Assembly: GCA_002633025.1 (NCBI GenBank)
Contig: NMRB01000360.1
Coordinates: 54,413 to 118,412, forward strand
Origin: Notospermus geniculatus
Taxonomy: Eukaryota; Nemertea; Pilidiophora; Heteronemertea; Lineidae
Direction of reading: 5' to 3'
Length of the DNA stretch: 64,000 nucleotides
Shown: piece by piece, positions 11,601-20,460 of the stretch
Layout: each line of letters starts with the position of its first letter
How positions within the stretch are numbered: position 1 is the stretch's first letter
The notes under the pieces: generated by a model
What the model saw: only the letters and a program-made list of their open reading frames with translations
Database searches by the model: none
What the model was told of the DNA's origin: nothing
Program-made: the position numbers and the translations under genes

Positions 11601-14600
11601 GCTCCCTAATGGCATTCAGGAGAAGGGGGGCGGCTGACTGGCCATTGCCGTCCCAACAGTGAAATACCAATGTCTTTCGCTGAACAAGAGCTAAGGGAAG
11701 AATCTTAGCAAGGTACTGCAACTGCCGGGATTTAACGCACTCGAGGGTGGAGCAAGACGTAGGTTGTCCACATTCGCACTTACCAGTCAAGTCGATGCCC
11801 ACTTCCCCGACGGCGACACACCGTGGATCCGACAAAAACTGCTCGGAAGACTTCGAGTTGACAGAGGCAAACCGGGCGTGAACCCCCACTGAAAAATACA
11901 AATTAGGGTATCTCCCCATTTGGTCAGTCAAACTACTCCATTCCAAGTTACTCCAGGCTGGTTCAAAGACAAAATTAGCCACACCTGACTGCAAAATATA
12001 TCTACCATCATTGACTGAGCTAACATTAACTGGCAAACCTCGTTTGATAAGCTGATCCAGGTGGAAATGAGCGTCTACCAGTGGATACGGAGGACTACGG
12101 GTCAGCTGAGCCAGTGGAATATCACGAACTCCTTGCCGCTTGTCTTCTCCCAGCCGGGCCAACAATCCCGTCAGAGTCCGCCAATGCAAGACGGCAAGAG
12201 GACATGAGGGGGGAGATACCAAAAACTCATCAGGTGTACACTTTGGTGACTTCGCTGCAGAATACAATAACTGATCAAATAAGGTAAACCCTTCTGGAGA
12301 CAACGGAGGGAACAATTTCTCATCAATAACATATCTTAGGAGTTCTTCCTCTGAGGACAAACCGAAACTAGCCACAAGGTAATCAAGTACTATTTGTAAA
12401 GTGACTTTCCAGGCTTCAAAATCATCATCGTGCAACTTTCTACAACCCGAGTGTTCAGCACGAAGCACAGCTTTGCTTCCAACTTGGCATTCACACCTAA
12501 AGCACGCAGTTGCGATGCCAAAAAAAAAAGGACAATGATACTTATACATGTGGTTTTGAAGGTGGTCGGAAAGTCCAATACTACACACGGGACACGTTCG
12601 TCGACGACGCTTTTTCTTCGGAGGTTGGCTAGGATGAACCACTTCCTCTTCATAATCGTGAACAAACTCGTCGTCCATCGCAGCTGACATCTGTACACCA
12701 ATACACCACACAGCTTATAAAGAGAATCAATAGGTGATTAATTAACTGGTTGACAATGTACAATGCTTAATGGGGCCAATTGTTTCATTGGGAATGGTAG
12801 GTGTTCAGAGAGTTGGTGGTTTTCTCTCCAATCTGTTACTTGATCAGGTTAGTCGATTCACACAGACACAGTGCATGTGCCAGGTTTGTGCTCAGTCTGG
12901 TAATCCTTGTTGGCGCACACTTCTGTACTCAGACTCAAATTTCCCTGAATTCCTTATGGTAGAATTAGCAGTTTTGAATGGAAAGAACCAACTTGAACCA
13001 GGCATTATTATACCTGAGGTGTTCCCAGTTGGCACCCACTGTTCATATGAGGTTGCAAGTGTTGTCATGACGAATGGAACCCACTTTTGGTCTGTTGTAC
13101 AGTGGGCTAATGTGTGGCATGTTATTGATGGGTTGAGGCCAAAGGTTCTTACCTTTTCAACACTCTCGGGCGCAATTTCTTTGGAAGAAAATTGTCAGAC
13201 TGCTCACCACACATCAGTAAACCATCATGCTATTCACTTGCTGATTCTGAAAAAGCGCCCACTGGCTTATCATCAAATGAATCCCTCTGCTTCAGGTCAG
13301 ACTAGCCAGTACCGTACCCATGTAGAAGTACCATTAAACGTGACAAAAACTGCCCAACAGGGAGAGCAAACTCATTCTGACATGTCCAAACCCAGGCCAA
13401 CTAAAAGTAGCACTAGCAGTGTGTTTGTTCCACACCAATGTGGTAATCCTTCTAGCTTGCAACCCCCAACCCCTTGGCCCTGCTTCCCGGGTACTGCCAG
13501 CCATGTCAGTTCCAGTACCAGCTCAGGACAGCCCCATTCCAACAACTTTGCCTCTGGCACCAGCAGTGCGCCTCCTCGGCTGTCTAAATTTCCAATGACA
13601 TCAAAAGTGAGTCCCTGCCCCAGTATGTGTGCCACTGACAGCAGTGGGCCAACAACTCACCGGTCTGGTACTCATCTGTCAGTCTCAACACCATCCCCTT
13701 GTTTTGTATCAGCAGAAACTAAGGCCAGTCATGGCAGTGGTACTTTTCCCTCACCACCATTACAGGTACATTGTCCCAAACCCACAGATAATGCTAGCAG
13801 TGGTCGTGTTGCCCGACAGATGCCTGATAGTTCTATTTGCTTGGGATCAACCCCTACTCGTGCTAGTGGTAAGGTCGTGATTGTTGGCAAAAAGGTCCCG
13901 TATGTCATTGATGAAAAAAAATTGGTGATCTTCTTGTCATGTAAAGATGTTTATAGCTTGCTTGGTTTGTCCGCCAGTGTTGCTCATAGCGGCCATACCT
14001 ATGTGGACAAGTATATCCAGAAAGCAGGTTTGTCAGTAGAGGATCATTTCCTCCTGCAACCAAACACAAAAATACGACTTTTTGTATCCTTCACTGCTAT
14101 CCGCAGTATTCTGAAAAGCAACATAGGGACAAAGGCATTGAAATTGGAATTTGAGGAATCAGTTTGGACTTTGATGGAGAGAGAGTTCATAGTGTCTGTT
14201 GCTTCTCGAAAGCAGCTCTCAACACCACAAAGGAAAGTCATTTCTTGTGACAGCAATGTTACGCCCCATGACTCTCTTGTTCTCACTCCTGAACTGAAGG
14301 CTGGTCGGCCTGGAAGGAAGCCAAAGAGAGCTCTTGATTTTCAAACACCAACTTTGAAAAACAGGGCCACAAAGGTTCGCAAACTCAAAAAGGGTATTTC
14401 TGAGATGGCATCTTCATACTTCAAAGATTCAGATGATTTCCTCACCCATTTTGCTCAGATCGTCACANNNNNNNNNNNNNNNNNNNNNNNNNNNNNNNNN
14501 NNNNNNNNNNNNNNNNNNNNNNNNNNNNNNNNNNNNNNNNNNNNNNNNNNNNNNNNNNNNNNNNNNNNNNNNNNNNNNNNNNNNNNNNNNNNNNNNNNNT

Positions 14601-17295
14601 AAGTTCATGTGATTATCTGACTTCGCTTACATAATAGAAAATAGCCTATCCGTCTACAAATGTCTGTCGGCCTATTTGTACATGTACATGCATCAGTTGG
14701 CCCTTTTATTCATGCTCAGTGTACATACACTATGAACTAACCGCTAAAAACGGGGGCAGGGTTAGTGATTGACTTTGTCATAGGAGGAAACGCAGGTAGA
14801 TGTGTTGACAATCGAACAGTGTACACAACATGGGCCTAGGTCCGTGTTGTTGTGCACACATCCTGTACCGAGAGCGAAGCTGAAAAAAACAAGAACTACG
14901 CATTTTTCCCGCCCAAAAACATTTGATGGACAGTAAGCCCTTATCTTCGTTTTCGAATACCATGAATAAAGCCAATGGTGGGCCTTTAGAAAGAGTGAAT
15001 AATAATTTTTCACGCCCTGTTTCTTGCCTTGGGGATTAAAGCTTTCAAATGAATAGCAATATTGACAGGGGAAGTAGAGTGTCATTCGGTAATAGAACTG
15101 GCCCAAATGCATAGGCTATGATTATTGACGTTATTGAAGATCATTCAGCCATGTATTTTCGATTATGTAGTTACATATGAAATATTTCAAAATAGCTTAG
15201 CGGATTTTAATAGAAGTTTTGTGTTGGTAGAAATGATGTGAGTGAGAATGGACATGTATCTGTCGGTGACAAAATGACAGCCTTTTAGTGTCGATTGTCC
15301 CGATGAGCAATGTTCAACAACCAAGAAATGCATGTATCGTGAAATTGGTATTGTGAAGTTCAAATGAGAAGCTTTTCACAAATATCATAATGTGCAATAA
15401 TGCAAAAAATGTCGTGATTATAAAAAAAGTCCGAAATATCACTGCTTAATCCAAGATGGAAATTTCCCCTGAATCGTACATGTAGCGACGAAGTGAGCAT
15501 GACGTTTCGATAAGAAAAAGGATGACCCTCTGAACATTCATTGATAATAAGCGCCATTGGCATCATGTATACAGCCCCGGCAGGTGGAAAAAAACAGACG
15601 TCAGGTCTAAGTTGTGAGAAGAAGACAGTGTGTCAAGATTGGAAAAACAGTACCCAATGCATTGGCAGCCAAGTGGCTGAAAATATAACTTGAGACACGC
15701 TGTATATCTATTGAAATCCATGTGCCTGCTGACAATAAACGTTTTCCTCACAACAAGTACACATTACAATGAGAACTTCTCTGACAACAATAGGAAGGTG
15801 TTGGAGTTTAAGATATAATTCAAGTCTTGTGTCCAATTATTGTCATTGACGGACGTTTAAGTCGAGAAGACAGCATAATTCCATAAACAGGCCTTGAACA
15901 ATTATTCGATTACACAAAGTGACAAGGAGATGAGGTCGTTAACCGATCGAGCATCGTGGCAGTGCAGTAAGTAATGATTTCAGTTCATTGGCAATCGGTC
16001 CGCTTCCCAACCTTCTAAAAACGATACGATAGCTCAAAAATATTCGAAATCCGCACTCCCACGAGCCATTCAACCAGAAATTAGGATTGGTTGAGAATAT
16101 CACAGGATTATTAACCAAAGACGTACTATAAATCTGATAACCGGTCGATTCCTGGCCAACAAACTTGTCAAATGAACGGAGGATCTCGAGTAAGGTGAAG
16201 ATGAATATAGGCTACACCTGATCAACAGGTGACTGAGAATATTTATGCCAACCTACTGGATGGACATTTGATAAAAATGAAGAAGAGTGCATGAATGTAG
16301 ATTGTCGCACCCTTGGCCGTCGTCAGTGGGAAAACAATTGGATAAAGAATCCTAATCAGTGTGAATTCGGAATGTTGTCTGTCATTCGCTGTTGTCAAGC
16401 AATGTTAGAAGTATGCCCAACACACTTCTTCGTCTTCAAGAAGAACACCCTGACTTACTTCCTCCTTGGCTCCCGAACACCATCTCGACACACAGCCCAA
16501 AAGTGGAGTGGAGACACGGCAGTCGTAGTAAGCCCCGCTTGCAGAAAGTGAAATGGACAGCACTTGGATTCGAAACGGCCACGGGCCGTATGCATAAAAC
16601 ATCTTTAGTGTAAAATTTCCCTTAAACTATTGTTCCAAACAAAAGATAAGGAAAATCTTACGTGTTTTATGCATACGGCCCCTTCATTTTAGAGACGAAG
16701 ATCAACTTGCGTAACTATGTGCAAGTAGTTAAAATTGACATGGCCATAGTCTACACACATTGGGGAATTCCCTTACCTTGTTTTTGTAGTGTTGGCTGTA
16801 CATGTTGTATTGGCGCCGGTTTCCTTGCTGGCACGGCAGTCAAGATGATAGGTTGAGGCTGCGGGGATACCTGGGCCTGCATCGGAGCAAGGGGCTGAGC
16901 CTCTGTTGTGACAGCGGCAGGTGCTGTCTCGACTGCCGACACAGCGACCGTTAAAGGTACAGGGACGTATGATGCATAATGTACTGGAGCAATGGCGTGT
17001 GACATGGTGACGGCTGAAGACAAGGGCGTAAGAGTAGCATATTCCCGTTCGGCGGAGTCTGGTGGTTGTGCCAGCGTCAGTGCTATGGGGATAGGATGCG
17101 GCATTGGACTGACACGTTGGTTGTCCACCGAGTCATGAGCACTACTCGCATGGCTAGTCTCTGACGTAACACTTTGACAGTCAAGTTCCAGATGCTGGGC
17201 GGCGATCTGTCCCTCCTGAGCCGACGCCAGGGCTTGTTCCTCGGACACAGTTTCCGGAGACTGCATTTTTGGTAGCCGAATTTTCTGCCCTTCCA
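2524..17295 (-). CDS. Minus-strand homeobox gene: Pro/Gln-rich region, coiled coil, C-terminal Lys50 homeodomain (5' end incomplete)
   Basis: This is a multi-exon gene for a probable nuclear DNA-binding regulator. Exons in coding order are 17295-16777, 5814-5716, 5432-5271, 5021-4862, 4665-4586, 4352-4166, 4045-3879, 3793-3497 and 2610-2524. From 5814 onward all phases agree and give exactly 413 codons. These hold a Pro/Thr/Lys-rich start, LLKKEIKYEP (a possible SUMO-type IKYE site), a coiled coil (residues 88-140 of this part), a Gln/His/Tyr-rich linker with SPYYSDYSGSP, and a homeodomain at residues 341-400. Exon 16777-17295 ends one base into a codon while 5814 begins in phase 0. At least one exon between them is therefore missing, probably lost in the assembly duplication. 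Its first in-frame Met codon is at 17266-17264, but the true start is unknown. The gene lies head-to-head with the plus-strand homeobox gene that starts at 23820. Confidence 0.75.
3497..3793 (-). CDS. Exon: linker plus homeodomain positions 1-44
   Basis: The exon is 99 codons in phase 0, bounded by a ...GACCAAGACAG acceptor and a GTAAGA donor. Its last 44 residues are helices 1 and 2 of a homeodomain: KRRNRTTFTREQ at the N-terminal arm (Arg5, Phe8), Leu16 and Tyr20, then LGLTERN before the intron. The intron falls between homeodomain residues 44 and 45. Helix 3 follows in the exon at 2524-2610. The upstream linker is rich in Ser, Gln, Tyr and Asn and is probably disordered. Confidence 0.9.
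4862..5021 (-). CDS. Exon: coiled-coil segment of the minus-strand homeobox gene
   Basis: The exon encodes about 53 residues rich in Leu, Glu, Arg and Gln. The heptad-like core is LMREREYLGRLLHQQ, followed by a basic helical stretch (RKKLVDCDRRLAKA). It suggests dimerisation. The core resembles the coiled coil of the plus-strand gene (LVEQRDFLKSMLEQQ at 38819-38899) in six identical positions of fifteen. The acceptor is ...TTTTTCCAG. The donor GTCGGT is weak, but the next exon joins in phase. Confidence 0.75.
6888..7060. mobile_element. MITE-like element with GGGACCTTAATCACGAAG terminal inverted repeats
   Basis: The left end reads cagggaccttaatcacgaag followed by ttcccgtaac. The right end reads gttacgggagctttgtgaac, which is an imperfect inverted copy. 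There is no coding capacity, so it is a non-autonomous DNA element. A similar right end (ctttgtgaataaggtccctg) occurs near 49470-49490, suggesting a family. Confidence 0.6.
7056..7170. mobile_element. MITE-like hairpin element, family 'CCATATTCATAAA', copy 1
   Basis: The ends are ccaggggccgtattcataaa and tttatgaatatgggtcctgg, a near-perfect inverted pair. The interior carries gatacttagcttttgtgttg and aacaaaggataagtgtcacac. The same interior and ends recur at about 52605-52703 inside a MATE intron, so this is a dispersed repeat family. It is non-coding. Confidence 0.75.
9662..9781. mobile_element. MITE-like element present only in copy A
   Basis: Inverted ends are gggccgtattttagaacgtt and aacgttctaaaatacgagcc, with arms of about 55 bases. 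Copy B reads straight through the site (gaagacagtgtgtcaag, near 15622-15640). This is therefore an insertion polymorphism between the two copies. Confidence 0.75.
10819..10884 (-). pseudogene. Truncated copy of exon 16777-17295
   Basis: These 66 bases are the 3' end of the upstream homeobox-gene exon, including its GTAAGG donor. They match 16777-16842 closely. The copy stops at the N at 10885, so it is an assembly-truncated allele, not a separate exon. Confidence 0.8.
11239..12711 (-). pseudogene. TatD-family metal-dependent nuclease-like ORF with one in-frame stop
   Basis: This is an intronless frame of about 490 codons. The N-terminal part has a basic nuclear-type signal (KKKRRRR) and Cys/His clusters (CPVC...HMYKYHC, then C-x-C...H..C) like a zinc-binding module. 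The C-terminal half is a TatD hydrolase: VDAHFHL (HxH metal ligands), VGEVGIDL (Glu), VFHCWDG (His), MHVHCFSG (His) and LESDAPFL (Asp). TatD enzymes are metal-dependent DNA exonucleases and hydrolases. A TAG at 11472-11470, after GPLLCTQP, interrupts the frame. Beyond it the same frame continues through the last ligand to a stop at 11239. So it is a pseudogene by one point change, a sequencing error, or a readthrough gene. It starts 58 bases from a divergent ORF and sits on a contig that looks foreign to its surroundings. The architecture resembles metazoan TATDN2-like proteins. Confidence 0.8.
12712..12769. promoter_or_regulatory. Short divergent intergenic spacer
   Basis: Only 58 bases separate the start codon of the TatD-like ORF (minus) from that of the large ORF to its right (plus). 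If both are transcribed they must share a compact bidirectional promoter, as is common inside mobile elements. No TATA box is obvious. Confidence 0.35.
12770..14467 (+). CDS. Large ORF of unknown function, possible cysteine-protease-like N-terminus, AT-hook-like C-terminus, 3' end in gap
   Basis: An open frame of 566 codons runs into the N gap without a stop. An in-frame TAA at 12743 precedes the ATG. The first ~150 residues contain CMCQVCAQSG, FPEFLMVELAVLNG and YEVASVVMTNGTHFWSVV, then VWHVIDGL. This recalls the His-box half of ubiquitin-specific proteases, but no Cys box is visible, so the link is weak. A Ser/Thr/Pro-rich low-complexity middle follows (about 13290-13860). Then comes a compact segment (KKLVIFLSCKDVYSLLGLS...FVSFTAIRSIL) and a basic GRPGRKPKR motif resembling an AT-hook. 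I do not recognise the family. Its divergent pairing with the TatD-like ORF suggests both belong to one mobile element. Confidence 0.55.
14468..14599. other. Assembly gap of 132 N
   Basis: The sequence is unknown. The gap truncates the ORF to its left and joins the contig 10886-14467 to duplicated block copy B. Confidence 0.98.
14600..16842. repeat. Duplicated block, copy B (matches 8357-10884)
   Basis: This is the second copy of the block. It is shorter because it lacks the 9310-9585 and 9662-9781 insertions, but it carries a hairpin element at 16583-16682 that copy A has largely lost. It continues without a break into the intact exon 16777-17295, so copy B is the allele connected to the gene. 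Open frames shared by both copies (for example 14762-15112 minus) reflect the duplication, not coding conservation. Confidence 0.85.
16583..16682. mobile_element. MITE-like hairpin 'GGGCCGTATGCATAAAACA'
   Basis: Inverted ends are gggccgtatgcataaaaca and tgttttatgcatacggcccc around a short spacer. Copy A keeps only the left end (about 10730-10752) and then jumps to sequence beyond the element, so this site differs between the two copies by a deletion. Confidence 0.7.
16777..17295 (-). CDS. Upstream exon of the minus-strand homeobox gene
   Basis: This 519-base exon has an ...ATCACTCCAG acceptor and a GTAAGG donor, and leaves one base of a codon at its 3' end. It encodes a Gln/Pro/Ala/Thr-rich segment with no recognised domain, probably a disordered activation- or repression-type region. 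Membership in the homeobox gene rests on strand, proximity and composition. The connecting exon to 5814 was not found. The first in-frame Met is at 17266-17264. Confidence 0.55.
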
Positions 17296-18632
17296 CTGGA
17301 GTGATGAAATGATGGGAGGAATGCCAAGTGATAATGTGGTTTCATCCACGAAGAGTTATCTTCTTTGAAGATCTTCACAATGGATATTCCAACACTGGAG
17401 ATTTCCGCAAGCAGTCACAAGAATTTCAAATGAAAAATATCAGGTACGATCAGTGGGAAGTCCAAACACAAGCTGAATCTTTGTGTCCACATCCGATGAT
17501 GTTACGACATATCAAATCTTTATCAGTGACCCACTCCGCGCAAAAACTGGGACACGGCAATGCCAGGTGCGACGACACAATCTTATCCCCCAGTCTCGTC
17601 ACGTCATCGCATATGTCACTTCTGAGATGGCAAACATCCATAGAAACATCTCCAACGTCGAACATCCAAATCACCGATGCAGTTGATTGATATTTCTACG
17701 CTTCCGCTAAATTTCTTGAATTAAGCTATAGATCTTAAGACACTGAAACATGGAACAATATCGTCTTGAGACCTCTCAATACACGGGAATCCAGCACCAA
17801 GTCTGAGAACGAAATATGGCCAGCCAAAGGTATTGAAACCCGCTTGAATTGTCGCTATTGTCGCCGTATTGAAGACAGGTAAATAGACGCATTGTGCTGG
17901 AAATAATAAGTCTTATACGACACAATAGGTGTGGCATGCAAAGTCCGTACAATAGGCGCCGAGAGCGGGCCATTACTTCCAAAAATTCAATGTAAATCCA
18001 TGCGTTGATGTAAATAGACCGGGACGCATTAAAGGGATACGTTCCCCCAGTTGACGTCGAATGCACACAACTGGGTCGTTTTGGAAAGATTCCGTATGTA
18101 ATAGTGCCAGCTTCTGACCAGGGATCTATGGGATTGCTTCTATTCTTCTTCATTTGCAGGACGCCTTCACTGAAAGCTTCCTTGAAAAAAAGAGCCTATA
18201 GGTTTATCTCGCCAGTCCTTCACCTCAATAAAGGAGGCCAACTTTGTCTTTAACCAATCTGGTCCCCTCAGCAAGGTGTTCGAGACATTACACAGACCGC
18301 GTGTAAAGATAGCTTTATTTGGCCAAGGTGCAGTATTTGGTCTGTCTTGGAAGTCGGAGGACACGGCAGAGCTCGCATCCGGGGCATAAATCCAAATTTA
18401 GTTACGGCAAAAGCTGTAATAGGAATCAAAATTGCTCCTACCCTAAGGCTGGAGTTTAAGCCAAACTTACACACGATTTTTATATTGGGAATCTGTCTTT
18501 GATGTGTGGAATTTCATTGCTGTGGATTGAGGTTCCTGTGTTCATGGAAGGAGAATGCATTGCATAATTTGAATGGTACTATGCAAGAGAAGAATGGCCA
18601 ATTCTTGATTAGGACTGAAATTCATTGCCATT
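17296..18632. other. Upstream/intergenic stretch, nothing recognised
   Basis: It must hold any 5' exon or promoter of the minus-strand gene, but I cannot identify one. The minus-strand frame at 17776-18153 has no splice context and no family resemblance. Confidence 0.45.
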
Positions 18633-19652
18633 TGTGTCCCTCATCAGTTATTTGTCAATGTATCCATGGAGTTATTATAGAGAATAGCTCCATCCCATTA
18701 TGACGAGTAAATCCTCATGTTGATACGGATGTCTTTATGTGTGCGTCGATTACAGAACATACATGTAGCCGCACAAAAATAAACTTGAAATCATCCTCTT
18801 TTTGGCTTGCTAAGCACAGTTGTCGTTCTTACATGTTTTATGATACAAGGAAAAAAATCTAAGACACCAACGCTACCGTTCCAACAAGGTAGCAGAAAAA
18901 AATTGTTAGCATTTTGTAATGAAGATTACCTGAAATGCTGACAACATAAAAAATGTTCGAGGCATTGGGTGATATGAATAAAACCTAGCAAATGCTTTTA
19001 CTTCAGATTTGTACAGCATAGCATGGTGCATTTGTACTGCAAAATCAAAGTAAAAGCATTTACTGGTCTTTATTCATATGACACATTGTCTTCTACTCAG
19101 GGTTAACGTCACATCCTGCAAAGCTCTCTTCCTTGATGAGCCAGCGACATCTGCCATCATCAATTGGAACTCGGCTCATATGGCAATGGGAAAATTTCGT
19201 GCATGGGGTGGTGGTTATTTGAACAATTCTGTGGCAAGTACAAAGAGGGCGTTGTGGTCTCCGCAGGAAAAGGACTGTCGGCTGCCTGGACTCATTCAGT
19301 GGCGACATCTTTGGTGTGATGAATTGCCGCATTTAGATGGTGGCGCTGCATGAAATATTTTTTCGGGCAAGGCAACTTATGCTCCGCAGCACCAGCACCA
19401 GTACCAGCATTCTCCTAATTAATGCGACATTATCCATGGATTATATCGGCTTCAGATGCCCTCATGCCTGGAGGATTTATTATTTTGTCCGGACTTAATG
19501 AAATATTGTCCACATGTTATTCTATACATGCTTTTGTACATACTTATACTGCTGCTGCAAGGACTTCTCATTTTAAACTCCGCTGGCGCAATCACCGCAA
19601 ATTGGGCTTCCAAATGAAATTATAATGTTGGCCTGATTTTTTTGAACAAAAA
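18633..19652. repeat. Duplicated block, copy 1 (matches 19654-20460)
   Basis: It ends at the single N (19653). It is nearly identical to 19654-20460 except for about 105 extra bases near 18703-18805 and a MITE at 18968-19083, both absent from copy 2. These are best explained as two alleles placed in tandem by the assembler. Confidence 0.85.
18968..19083. mobile_element. MITE, family 'ATATGAATAAA', copy 1, with an empty site in the sister copy
   Basis: The arms gatatgaataaa...aaatgcttttactt and aagtaaaagcattt...tttattcatatg form an imperfect inverted repeat of about 36 bases. CATTG lies on both sides (18963-18967 and 19084-19088), a possible target-site duplication. The sister copy shows the unoccupied site gaggcattgtcttct at about 19880. 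A second full copy of the family lies at 61052-61207. Confidence 0.8.
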
Positions 19653-19653
19653 N

Positions 19654-20460
19654 TGTGTCCCGCATCAGTTATTTGTCAATGTATCCATGGAGTTATTATA
19701 GAGAATAGCTCCATCCCATTATGAGGCTTGCTAAGCACAGTTGTCGTTCTTACATGTCTTATGATACAAGGAAAAAATCTGAGACACCAACGCCACCGTT
19801 CCAACAAGGTAGCAGAAAAAAATTGTCAGCATTTTGTAATGAAGATTACCTGAAATGCTGACAACATAAAAAATGCTCGAGGCATTGTCTTCTATTCATG
19901 GTTTATCATAACGTCACATCCCGCTGCAAAGCTCTCTTCCTTGATGAGCCAGCGACATCTGCCATCATCAATTGGAACTCGGCTCATATGGCAATGGGCA
20001 AATTTCGTGCATGGGGTGGTGGTTATTTGAACAATTGTGTGGCTAGTACAAAGAGGGCGTTGTGGTCTCCGCAGGAAAAGGACTGTCGGCTGCCTGGACT
20101 CATTCAGTGGCGACATCTTTGGTGTGATGAATTGCCGCATTTAGATGGTGGCGCTGCATGAAATATTTTTTCGGGCAAGGCAACTTATGCTCCGCAGCAC
20201 CAGCACCAGTACCAGCATTCTCCTAATTAATGCGACATTATCCATGGATTATATCGGCTTCAGATGCCCTCATGCCTGGAGGATTTATTATTTTGTCCGG
20301 ACTTAATGAAATATTGTCCACATGTTATTCTATACATGCTTTTATACATACTTATACTGCTGCTGCAAGGACTTCTCATTTTAAACTCCGCTGGCGCAAT
20401 CACCGCAAATTGGGCTTCCAAATGAAATTATAATGTTGGCCTGATTTTTTTGAACAAAAA
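19654..20460. repeat. Duplicated block, copy 2 (matches 18633-19652)
   Basis: This copy lacks the MITE and the ~105-base segment. It continues into unique sequence at 20461, which shows that it is the copy joined to the rightward contig. The open frame conserved in both copies (19078-19353 and 19898-20161) has no splice context or recognisable domain. Confidence 0.85.

Noticed and set aside
8521-15112. Minus-strand open frames at 8521-8871 and 14762-15112 with near-identical translations
   Set aside because: Their similarity comes from the allelic duplication of the whole block. There is no splice context or domain.
19078-20161. Conserved open frames at 19078-19353 and 19898-20161 (both strands)
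   Set aside because: They lie inside the second duplicated block, so the conservation is allelic. No start context, splice sites or known domain.
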